Assembly (NCBI GenBank): GCA_964429855.1
Contig: CAYSDM010000008.1
Location: 1-64,000, forward strand
Direction of reading: 5' to 3'
Origin: CALLMM01 sp964429855
GTDB taxonomy: Bacteria > Armatimonadota > Chthonomonadetes > Chthonomonadales > CAJBBX01
Length of the DNA stretch: 64,000 nt
The notes beneath the pieces were generated by a model, which worked only from the letters and a program-made list of their open reading frames with translations, was not told the origin of the DNA and did not search any database. A program made the position numbers and the translations under genes. This document shows, piece by piece, positions 8,004-15,984 of the stretch (its first letter is position 1; each line of letters begins with the position of its first letter).

Positions 8004-9008
8004 ATGTTCCGATCTCTGCGCGAAAACCTGGTGATGAAACTGCTGGCGCTGATCACCTCCATCATGATCTGGCTCTATGTGGAGGCGGAGCGCAACCCGA
8101 TGCAGCGTCGGCAGATCAACGCGCAGATCAAGATTGTCGGAAAAGCCCCGGACAACCTGATCGTGCGCGTCAGGCCCGATATGATCCCGGTAGAGGTTTC
8201 CGGACCCCGCAGCGAGGTCGAGGCGCTGGATGAGAACCCCGATCCCCTACCTGTCGTCAACAACGGCTCCCGGTCCGCGATTCGGGCCGTGATTGATCTG
8301 AACACAGTCAACGCCAACTCGCCGCGCCTGCTGATTACCAGCTATGAGCGTCCGGAGGGAGCGTCTCGCGTCACCGTTAAGGGGCTGCGCCAGTACGTCA
8401 ATGTAGAGGTGACGCGAAAACTGCGCAAGCCGTTGACGATCACGCCCTCGTTCAACAATGCCGCTCCTTTCGGAAGGCGATTCACGACCCCGCGCCTGGT
8501 CCCCTCGGAAGCCTTCGCGGTGGGAACGCAGCCGGATCTTCAGCAGGTGGATAAACTTGTCGTCTTCATTGACAGCCAGGACGGGGGCGTTCGGGATGAA
8601 CTGCCGATCCGCGCGCTGGATAAAGACGGGGTGGTGCTGGATAACGTGCAGGTGGAGCCACCCGCGACCCGCGTGCAGCTTGGACTGGTCGAAGCGCCCG
8701 CCGAGCGCACGCTGCTGATCAGCGCGCCGACCACCGGACAGCCTCCTGCCGGACATATCGTCACCGACATACTCATCGAACCGGCGCAGGTCACCCTGAT
8801 CGGCAACGCAGATCGTCTGCTGACCCTCACGCATGTCTCGACGGCGGAGATATCTCTGGAGGGTATTCAGGAAGACACCGTGCGTCAGGCGCCTCTGCAG
8901 CTGCCCCCGGATATCTCCGTCAAAGGGGGGCGAGCGATGGTGCGCGTCACCATCAAGGTGCGCGCTCTACCCGGGACCGCGCGTTCGGGAACGCCGCAAA
9001 ACCCCTGA
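8004..9008 (+). CDS. cdaR: CdaR, YbbR-domain regulator of CdaA
   Basis: 334 residues from ATG 8004, four bases after the cdaA stop. A single N-terminal membrane helix (LLALITSIMIWLYVEAE, residues about 13-29) is followed by several YbbR repeats outside the membrane (for example the strands ending in PVEVSG and VEVTRKLRKPL). In Firmicutes CdaR binds CdaA and tunes its activity; the same role is expected from synteny. An in-frame extension to 7908 overlaps cdaA and is unlikely to be used. Confidence 0.92.
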   Translation: MFRSLRENLVMKLLALITSIMIWLYVEAERNPMQRRQINAQIKIVGKAPDNLIVRVRPDMIPVEVSGPRSEVEALDENPDPLPVVNNGSRSAIRAVIDLNTVNANSPRLLITSYERPEGASRVTVKGLRQYVNVEVTRKLRKPLTITPSFNNAAPFGRRFTTPRLVPSEAFAVGTQPDLQQVDKLVVFIDSQDGGVRDELPIRALDKDGVVLDNVQVEPPATRVQLGLVEAPAERTLLISAPTTGQPPAGHIVTDILIEPAQVTLIGNADRLLTLTHVSTAEISLEGIQEDTVRQAPLQLPPDISVKGGRAMVRVTIKVRALPGTARSGTPQNP

Positions 9009-9010
9009 CC

Positions 9011-10003
9011 ATGATTGGCTCCGCTCCCTCTCCCGCCTCTGAACTGCTGCCGATCTCCATTGGCGACATCTTCGATGAGGCGTTCGACCTCTACAAACGC
9101 AACTTCGCGCTCTTTGCAGGAATTGTGGCGACGCTGCATGTCCCGGCGCATATCCTCTTCAGCAGCGCCAGTTATGCGCTGGGGATCGAGCGGCTTCTGG
9201 AAGAGCCTGCCACCTCCGGCAATGAGGTGGGGGCAGCGTTAGGCGTGCTGGCGTTTTTGATGGTCTGGGCGGTATTCTACACCGCGCTGTTCGTGGTTCT
9301 GAGCGGCGCGCTCACGGTGGCGATCTCGGACCGCTATCTCGGCGTACTGGTCACGGTGGGAAGCGCCTATCGCCGGATGTTCAGACATTCGATGGCGCTG
9401 ATCGGAACCTGGCTTCTGATCTTCTTTATTCTTATTCCCATCTATCTGGCGCTTACTTTCATATGGTTTATCTTTCTGGCAGTGGTGCTGGCGGCGGTCG
9501 GAGCCGGAGGGGGAAGCAACGAACAGACTCTCATCATTATCACCCTCCTCTTTATGGGTGTCTCCTTCATACTGATTGGAGCCGCGATGCTGTTCGCGCT
9601 GGAGATGATCGGCGTATTCGGAACGCAGATTGCCGTGATCGAGGGGGTTAATCCGATCCAGGCGATACAGAGAAACTGGAGTCTCGTTCAGGGGCGCGTG
9701 TTTCCCATCTATGGAGCCATGTTACTGCTGGCGCTGGTGCTGGGCGTCCTGAGCATCTCCCTCAATCAGTCGGTTCTCTGGTCGCTGGAACTGCTCGTAT
9801 TTCCCACCTTACAGGTCTCGCCTCTGGCGCAGCGACTGATGGTGGAGGTCGCCTCCGCCCTCATCAGCCTCTTCCTGCAGCCCTTCTGGATGATCTGCCT
9901 GACCCTGCTCTACTACGATCAGCGCGTGCGCCGCGAAGGGTTCGATCTGAATATTCTGGCGCAGCAGTTGCAGGCATCCCCGGACAGGGAGGCGCGGCGA
10001 TGA
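9011..10003 (+). CDS. multipass membrane protein (glycerophosphodiesterase membrane-domain-like)
   Basis: 330 residues starting 2 bp after the cdaR stop. A short cytoplasmic N-terminus with the pattern ISIGDIFDEAFDLYKRNF precedes about six membrane helices, as in the membrane-domain proteins often annotated as DUF7544 or GPDPase membrane domain. No catalytic domain is present. The conserved N-terminal D-x-F-D-x-Y-x-x-N-F stretch is typical of that family; its function is unknown. The gene overlaps the next by 4 bp (ATGA), so the four genes 7121-10761 are probably one operon. Confidence 0.75.
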   Translation: MIGSAPSPASELLPISIGDIFDEAFDLYKRNFALFAGIVATLHVPAHILFSSASYALGIERLLEEPATSGNEVGAALGVLAFLMVWAVFYTALFVVLSGALTVAISDRYLGVLVTVGSAYRRMFRHSMALIGTWLLIFFILIPIYLALTFIWFIFLAVVLAAVGAGGGSNEQTLIIITLLFMGVSFILIGAAMLFALEMIGVFGTQIAVIEGVNPIQAIQRNWSLVQGRVFPIYGAMLLLALVLGVLSISLNQSVLWSLELLVFPTLQVSPLAQRLMVEVASALISLFLQPFWMICLTLLYYDQRVRREGFDLNILAQQLQASPDREARR

Positions 10004-10761
10004 TTCGTTGGAGACCGCTTCTTGTGTTGATATCGCTTGTCCTGCTTGCCGTTTTCCGGTCAGCTCCTCCCGCCGCCGCGCAGTTGCCTGAACCGGAGCG
10101 CGTTCAACGCATTCAGGGGCATCTGCGGGAGATTCTCTCCGGGCAAGAGTTCCAGTGGAAGAAGCCGGAACCGACGATTCTGGAGCGCGCCGGGAAGTGG
10201 ATCGGGGAACGGCTTGAGCAGTTTTTTGATGCGCTGGGGAGGTTGTTTCGCTTTTCGCCCGCCCCCGAAACGGGAGCCGGAGAACTCTTCTTCTGGATGA
10301 TCTATGTGGCGCTGGTCGGCGGGCTGATTCTCCTGCTGGCGTGGCTGCTGACTCGCCTTGCCCGACGTTTGAGCGAACGAAGAGCCGACGCCGCTCCCCG
10401 AAAACGCCCGGCGGTCGCCTCTCAGGTTGTGGAGCCGGAAGAGACGGTAGAATCCGATCCGGAGGCCTGGCTGGAAACCGCGCGGCAGTACGCCGAATCA
10501 GGAGATTATCGGCGCGCCTATCGCGCCGTTTTTCTGGCGATGCTGATCCGTCTGGATCGAACCGGAGCCATCCATTTTGATCGCGCGCGCACCAACGGGG
10601 AATACCTGCGCGCCCTGCGCAGCCGCCCGCCTCTGCTGACGCTGTTTCTCCCGCTGGCGCGCGACTTCGATGCGCGCTGGTACGGCTCCGCTCCCGTCAC
10701 CGAACAGGACTATCGCCGCCTTCTGGAATCCTACGCCGCCGTCTCCAGCGCAGGAGCCTGA
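10000..10761 (+). CDS. DUF4129 domain membrane protein
   Basis: 253 residues with a signal peptide (1-28), a membrane helix at about 96-118 and a cytoplasmic C-terminal DUF4129 domain: DRTGAIHFDRARTNGEYLR, then R-D-F-D-A-R-W-Y-G and a Tyr-rich tail. DUF4129 often accompanies transglutaminase or membrane-assembly genes; its role is unknown. Translation is probably coupled to the preceding membrane protein through an ATGA overlap. Its place in the cdaA-cdaR operon suggests a link to envelope or osmotic physiology (inference). Confidence 0.85.
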   Translation: MIRWRPLLVLISLVLLAVFRSAPPAAAQLPEPERVQRIQGHLREILSGQEFQWKKPEPTILERAGKWIGERLEQFFDALGRLFRFSPAPETGAGELFFWMIYVALVGGLILLLAWLLTRLARRLSERRADAAPRKRPAVASQVVEPEETVESDPEAWLETARQYAESGDYRRAYRAVFLAMLIRLDRTGAIHFDRARTNGEYLRALRSRPPLLTLFLPLARDFDARWYGSAPVTEQDYRRLLESYAAVSSAGA

Positions 10762-10886
10762 TCCTCCTCAACCCCTCTTCTTCCGTCACCTATCCGCCTG
10801 CTCATGCAGGTATCTGCATCCGTCCTGGCGAATGGGTGATGCGTATGCGCCGTATGAATCTCTCTTGCCGCTGGATGGAGGCGACC

Positions 10887-12557
10887 ATGACACTTTTCGG
10901 GGATATTCTTGGCGGATTGATGACTCTGCCGACGGGACGCACCCGACGTATCTCCAGCAACGAACAGCCCAACTGGAACGACGGCAATTTCGACATGACG
11001 CGCCTTGCGCCGGGGCAGGTGTTTGAACTACCGCAGCTGCGTGGACCGGGAGTCATCAACCATATCTGGATGACCAGCCATGCGGGAGGAGTCGGGGAGC
11101 TAAATGCGCTCAGCCTGCGCATCTACTGGGATGGGCGCGCCGATCCGGGAGTCGAGGTTCCTCTCGGCGAGTTTTTTGCGGTCGGGCAGGGACGCCCGGC
11201 GGTGGTGGAGAGCCTGCCGGTGCAGGTGTCGCCGACCGGCAGCCTGACCTGCTACTGGCGGATGCCGTTCGCAAAGTCAGCGCGAATTGTGATCGTCAAC
11301 GATAACCCGGATCGCGCTTCCGGTCTCTACTGGCAGGTGGACTGGGTGGAACTGCCCGAACTGCCTCCCGATACGCCCTATTTTCATGCGCGTTACCGGC
11401 AGGAGTATCCGGCGGTCATGGGACAGGACTATCTCCTTGCGGACATCGAGGGGCGCGGTCATTTTGTCGGGGCGGTCATGGGGATCACGCTGGCGCAGGA
11501 CGGCTGGTTCGGGGAAGGCGACGACTTTTTTTATATTGACGGCGAGGAGATTCCAGGTCTGCAGGGAACCGGGACGGAAGACTACTTCAATGACGCCTGG
11601 GGATTTCGCCCGCGCACAAGCGCATGGTTCGGGCAGCCGCGCTGGCAGGGATGGCGCGCCGGAGATGAGGGCATCTGCTATCGCTGGCATATCCTCGACC
11701 CGGTCGGCTTTATAGAATCGCTGCGGGTAACCCTGGAACATAAGGGAAATCGCGACATCCCGGAGGAGGCGTGGTATATCGAGCGTCCCGATTTTATTAA
11801 CAGCGTCGCCTTCTGGTATCAGGTCGGCGAGCCGAAGCCGTTCGGACATCTGCCGGGCTACCCGGAGCGGTGCGTTCCCTGGCAGCGCCAGCATCTGGTT
11901 CGCGCGCTGCGGTTTGCCGAGGTCAACGGCGGCGCAAAGCCGGAGGTACGCGCGGCGGGCTTTTTCGGAGGCAGACCGATTCTCTCATGGCTGGCGCGGC
12001 AGGAGGGAGCGCATCTCTCCCTGCCGTTCTCTGTTACGGAAGAGGGACGTTACGCGATTCGCCTGACTGCGTTGACCACGCCCTCTTCCGGCGTCTTTGA
12101 CGTGGAAATAGATGACACGTTGGCAGCATGTCGGCACGATTTTCACAGCGCGGAGCCGGATGAGACGGACCTTCTGCTTGGAACGTTTACCCTGTCAGCC
12201 GGTCAGCACACTTTGACGTTTCGCGCTCCCCGCTCCGGCGAAACCACGCTGATGCTGGAGATGCTGCGCCTGCTTCGCCTTCCGCCGGAAGCGAATCGCG
12301 AGCGGAAGACGCACAATGAGGCGCACTTTATTCGCCTGGGGATCGGGCGCGCGGTCTACGCCTACCGGCTGGCATATGATACTCTGCCGGACTCGCTGGA
12401 GAGGCTGGTAGAGATGGGTATTATGGAGGAGCGCTATCTGCGTGATGAAAACGGCTATGCGCTTCGCTGCCGGGTAGAAGAGGACTACTTTGTGGTGGAG
12501 AGCGAAGCCCCAGACGGGTGGAAGCACCGATGGCAGGGGCTGGATGCCCGCCGGTAG
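10887..12557 (+). CDS. GH172 (DUF2961) glycoside hydrolase with pseudopilin-like tail
   Basis: 556 residues from ATG 10887, preceded by GGAGG with 5-base spacing; an upstream ATG at 10836 has no such site. The first ~370 residues form the DUF2961/GH172 domain, with N-E-Q-P-N-W-N-D near the start and the hallmark G-T-G-T-E-D-Y-F (residues about 228-235). Characterised GH172 enzymes act on fructofuranose dianhydrides and D-arabinofuranans, so a furanoside is the expected substrate. A beta-rich module (about 370-470) follows. The last ~80 residues look like the C-terminal part of a GspG-type pseudopilin. No signal peptide is seen, so it may be cytoplasmic. Confidence 0.85.
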   Translation: MTLFGDILGGLMTLPTGRTRRISSNEQPNWNDGNFDMTRLAPGQVFELPQLRGPGVINHIWMTSHAGGVGELNALSLRIYWDGRADPGVEVPLGEFFAVGQGRPAVVESLPVQVSPTGSLTCYWRMPFAKSARIVIVNDNPDRASGLYWQVDWVELPELPPDTPYFHARYRQEYPAVMGQDYLLADIEGRGHFVGAVMGITLAQDGWFGEGDDFFYIDGEEIPGLQGTGTEDYFNDAWGFRPRTSAWFGQPRWQGWRAGDEGICYRWHILDPVGFIESLRVTLEHKGNRDIPEEAWYIERPDFINSVAFWYQVGEPKPFGHLPGYPERCVPWQRQHLVRALRFAEVNGGAKPEVRAAGFFGGRPILSWLARQEGAHLSLPFSVTEEGRYAIRLTALTTPSSGVFDVEIDDTLAACRHDFHSAEPDETDLLLGTFTLSAGQHTLTFRAPRSGETTLMLEMLRLLRLPPEANRERKTHNEAHFIRLGIGRAVYAYRLAYDTLPDSLERLVEMGIMEERYLRDENGYALRCRVEEDYFVVESEAPDGWKHRWQGLDARR

Positions 12558-12560
12558 CGG

Positions 12561-13400
12561 CTACTTCATCAACAGCAGACTTGCCGCCATCACCGCCATA
12601 CCAGAGACGATCCCGATCAGCGATTCGTGTCCTTTGCCATATTCGCGCGCCGTGGGAATCAACTCATCCAGCGAGATGTAGACCATAACTCCCGCCACGC
12701 CCGCGAAGAGAATCCCCAGAATATTCGGGGTGAAGAGCGCCTGAAGCGCCAGATAGCCGACGACCGCGCCGACCGGTTCGGCGATGCCGGACAGAAACGA
12801 CAGTTGAAAGGCGCGTTTGCGGCTTCCGGTCGCGTAGTAGATCGGCACGGAGACGCTGATTCCTTCAGGAATGTTGTGCAGGGCGATGGCGACAGCGATG
12901 GCGATGCCCAGCTTCGCATCTTCCAACGTGGCGACAAAGGTCGCCATCCCTTCGGGGAAGTTATGAATGGCAATCGCCAGCGCGGTGAAGACGCCCATCC
13001 GCATCAGACGATTCTCGCCGGAGGGCAGCCTGTCGGAAAGGATGTAGGGGGGGCTGTCGGGCTTCAGACCCGCCAGATCGCCCACAGCGCGCGCCTCATG
13101 CGGGTTCTCCGCGCGGGGAACCAGCAGGTCTATCAGACCAATCACCAGTATTCCGCCGAAAAAAGCCGCCGCCGTGATCCAGGCTCCAGCGCGTTCGCCG
13201 TATCCCGCCGCCAGCGATTCGCCGGCTTTCCCGAGGATCTCGGCAAATGAGACATAGAGCATCACGCCCGCGGAGAAGCCCAGCGACACGGAGAGGAACC
13301 CGAAGTTGGTGCGGCGCGCAAAGAAAGCCAGGATACTGCCGATGCCGGTTGCCAGCCCGGCAAAAAGCGTTAATGAGAATGCCAGAAAGAGATTATCCAT
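12561..13400 (-). CDS. zupT: ZIP family divalent metal transporter
   Basis: 279 residues, start ATG 13400. Eight predicted membrane helices. The two metal-site motifs are intact: A-I-H-N-F-P-E-G in helix 4 and A-L-H-N-I-P-E-G in helix 5. A hydrophilic, His-containing loop between helices 3 and 4 carries a short insertion (PRAENPHEARAVGDL). It should import Zn2+ or related divalent metals. The symbol follows the bacterial ZupT group; the exact metal is not shown by sequence. Convergent with the GH172 gene, with 3 bp between stops. Confidence 0.88.
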   Translation of the reverse strand: MDNLFLAFSLTLFAGLATGIGSILAFFARRTNFGFLSVSLGFSAGVMLYVSFAEILGKAGESLAAGYGERAGAWITAAAFFGGILVIGLIDLLVPRAENPHEARAVGDLAGLKPDSPPYILSDRLPSGENRLMRMGVFTALAIAIHNFPEGMATFVATLEDAKLGIAIAVAIALHNIPEGISVSVPIYYATGSRKRAFQLSFLSGIAEPVGAVVGYLALQALFTPNILGILFAGVAGVMVYISLDELIPTAREYGKGHESLIGIVSGMAVMAASLLLMK

Positions 13401-13479
13401 ATTGATCTCACTACCTATTCTCCGTCTGTGCGGGTTTATCCTGTCCAATGCGAGGGAAGGCGGAGACTGGAGCCGTTAA

Positions 13480-14823
13480 GTGTCCATGAATCAGGAATCC
13501 CACTCCGCCAGCCGCATCGCGCGTGAAATATACGTGGAGGCGCTGGAGGTGATCCGCGCAGACCGCCTGGTCTATAACGCTCTGACCCGCTCAGGCGATA
13601 TCCTGCATCTGGGCGCGCAGACCTTCGACCTGCGCTGCTTCCGAAATATCTATGTCGTTGGCGCAGGGAAAGCCGGAACCGGCATGGCGCAGGCGGTCGA
13701 GGAGCGTCTTGGCGATCTTCTGGCAGAGGGGGTCGTCGTCACCAAGCATGGACACGCCGGACCGACCCGAAAGATTCACCTGATGGAAGCAGGACATCCC
13801 ATCCCGGACGACGATTCGCTGCGCGCTGGAGAGGCGATATATCAACTGGCGAGTCGGGCCGGCGCGGAGGATCTGCTGCTCTGCCTGATCTCCGGCGGCG
13901 CATCCGCGCTGATGGAACTGCCCCGCGAAGGCGTCTCCCTGCCCGATCTTCAGGCGACGACTGGCGCACTGATGCGCGCCGGAGCCACCATCAATGAACT
14001 GAATACGGTTCGCGCCTGCCTGTCACGACTCAAAGCGGGCGGTCTGGCGAGAGCCGCCGCGCCTGCGCGCGCGGTCTGTCTGGTTCTTTCGGATGTGCTG
14101 GGCAATCCGCTGGAGGTCATCGGCTCCGGTCCCTGCGTGGAGATCGGAGTGGATCCGGCGCAAGCCCGCGCCGTTCTGGAGCGTTATGGCGTGTGGGAGC
14201 GTATACCCGATAGTGTCCGCGCCCTTGTGGAGCGTCTGGCGAGGGAGACCGCAGCCGTCGAAAACCCCTCTTTCTCCCTTCCGAAGGAGCATGCCCCGTA
14301 TCACTACATTATCGGAGATATCTGGACGGCGCTGACGGCGGCGCGGGAGGCGGCGATTCGGCGAGGTTTGCGGCCAGCGATTCTGACCGGGATGCTTCAG
14401 GGCGAAGCGCGGGAGGCGGGAAAGGTCTGCGCCGCAATTGCCCGCGATCTACCGCGCACCGCGCCGCATACGGGTCTGGACTGCTATCTGCTGGGAGGCG
14501 AGACGACGGTCACGGTGCGCGGCGAAGGCAAAGGCGGACGCAGTCAGGAGATCGCCTGCGTCGCCTCCGCCATGCTGTCCGGCGTGGAGGGCGTTACGCT
14601 GCTGGCGGGCGGAACCGATGGAACAGACGGACCGACAGATGCGGCGGGAGGCTGGGCAGACTCGCAGACGCTGAGTCGAGCGCGCTCCAGAGGATGGACG
14701 CCGGACGCGGCGCTGAAGACCAGCGACTCCTACGCCTATCTTCAGGCGGCGGAGAGTCTGCTGATAACCGGTCCCACGCACAGCAACGTCGGCGATCTGG
14801 TTGTCATGGTGTACCGTCCCTGA
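13480..14823 (+). CDS. glycerate 2-kinase, MOFRL/GckA type
   Basis: 447 residues from GTG 13480; ATG 13486 is an equally possible start. Belongs to the DUF4147-MOFRL glycerate kinase family: V-G-A-G-K-A-G near residue 62, C-L-I-S-G-G-A-S-A-L around 140 and the C-terminal MOFRL domain with L-L-A-G-G-T-D-G-T-D-G-P-T-D-A. It phosphorylates glycerate to 2-phosphoglycerate in serine, glyoxylate or hydroxypyruvate catabolism. The aldo/keto reductase begins 33 bp downstream in the same direction and may share the transcript. Confidence 0.9.
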   Translation: MSMNQESHSASRIAREIYVEALEVIRADRLVYNALTRSGDILHLGAQTFDLRCFRNIYVVGAGKAGTGMAQAVEERLGDLLAEGVVVTKHGHAGPTRKIHLMEAGHPIPDDDSLRAGEAIYQLASRAGAEDLLLCLISGGASALMELPREGVSLPDLQATTGALMRAGATINELNTVRACLSRLKAGGLARAAAPARAVCLVLSDVLGNPLEVIGSGPCVEIGVDPAQARAVLERYGVWERIPDSVRALVERLARETAAVENPSFSLPKEHAPYHYIIGDIWTALTAAREAAIRRGLRPAILTGMLQGEAREAGKVCAAIARDLPRTAPHTGLDCYLLGGETTVTVRGEGKGGRSQEIACVASAMLSGVEGVTLLAGGTDGTDGPTDAAGGWADSQTLSRARSRGWTPDAALKTSDSYAYLQAAESLLITGPTHSNVGDLVVMVYRP

Positions 14824-14855
14824 GAGCGACTGCCGAAAATGAAAGGAGTAGACCT

Positions 14856-15806
14856 GTGGAAAAACGCAGACTCGGGCGCAGCGGACCCGAGATAACGACG
14901 GTCGGATTTGGAGCCTGGGCAGCGGGCGGCCCCTGGAAGGTGGGATGGGGTCCGCAGAGCGACGCCGATTCGATTGCCGCGATGCGCCGGTCGGTCGAGT
15001 TGGGAATGAACTGGATTGACACAGCGGCGATCTACGGGCTGGGACACTCTGAAGTCGTGACCGGGCAGGCGGTCAAAAGCCTGTCCCGCGAGGAGGTGCT
15101 GATCTTCACCAAGTGCGGGCGCGTGCCGGACGAGACCGGAACTCCCCACAGCGACCTGCGCCCGGACGGCATTCGCAGGCAGGCAGAGGAGAGCCTGCGC
15201 CGTCTTCAGGTGGATGTGATTGACCTGTTTCAGTTCCACTGGCCCGACAATGAGACCGGCACGCCGATAGAGGAGTCCTGGGCGGTGATGGCAGAGCTTC
15301 AGGATCAGGGGAAAGTGCGCTGGCTGGGCGTCAGCAACTTCGATGTGCCGCTTCTGGAGCGATGCGAGGCGATCCGACACGTCGACTCCCTGCAGCCGCC
15401 CTTCAGTCTGCTGCGGCGCGATGTGGAAGCCGAAATCCTGCCCTGGTGTCAGGCGCACGGCGTCGGGGTGATCGTCTACAGTCCCATGCAGTCAGGCTTG
15501 CTCTCCGGCACATTCTCTCTGGAGCGGGTTGCGGAGGACGACTGGCGGCGGCGCAATCCCTACTTCCAGGAGCCGCAGTTGAGTCGCCATCTGGCGTTTG
15601 TGGAGCGGCTTCGCCCGATTGCTGCGCGACGCAACAAGACCGTCGGACAGCTTGCCGTCGCCTGGACGCTGATGAATCCGGCGGTTACTGGCGCTATCGT
15701 CGGAGCGCGTCGTCCCGCGCAGGTGGAGGAGAATGCGGGCGCGATGGACTGGCGATTGACCGATTCGGAGATGGCGGAGATCGAGGCGGCTCTGCAGGCG
15801 GGGTAG
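14856..15806 (+). CDS. aldo/keto reductase
   Basis: 316 residues from GTG 14856, which follows AAAGGAG with 7-base spacing. TIM-barrel oxidoreductase with the family tetrad: D in N-W-I-D-T-A, Y in A-I-Y-G-L-G-H-S-E, K in I-F-T-K-C-G and H in F-Q-F-H-W-P. The C-terminal NADPH-binding stretch I-V-G-A-R-R-P-A-Q-V-E-E-N is present. Substrate unknown; similar to the YajO/general stress Gsp69-like group. Adjacent to glycerate kinase, but no functional link is proven. Confidence 0.9.
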   Translation: MEKRRLGRSGPEITTVGFGAWAAGGPWKVGWGPQSDADSIAAMRRSVELGMNWIDTAAIYGLGHSEVVTGQAVKSLSREEVLIFTKCGRVPDETGTPHSDLRPDGIRRQAEESLRRLQVDVIDLFQFHWPDNETGTPIEESWAVMAELQDQGKVRWLGVSNFDVPLLERCEAIRHVDSLQPPFSLLRRDVEAEILPWCQAHGVGVIVYSPMQSGLLSGTFSLERVAEDDWRRRNPYFQEPQLSRHLAFVERLRPIAARRNKTVGQLAVAWTLMNPAVTGAIVGARRPAQVEENAGAMDWRLTDSEMAEIEAALQAG

Positions 15807-15984
15807 TCTCTCCCTTCTTGAAAACAGCGATTTTAAACGGCGGGCTGTTTCCCGGCAACGCTCCGCGCCGTCAGATTCGTAGATTGCTTGTACCTTTTCA
15901 ACACCAACCCTTCAGGCGGAAGCCGGACAACATCCCGCCGTCGCATTGTATGATGTCAATCCCTGTGGGAGGATTTTAGGCTTT

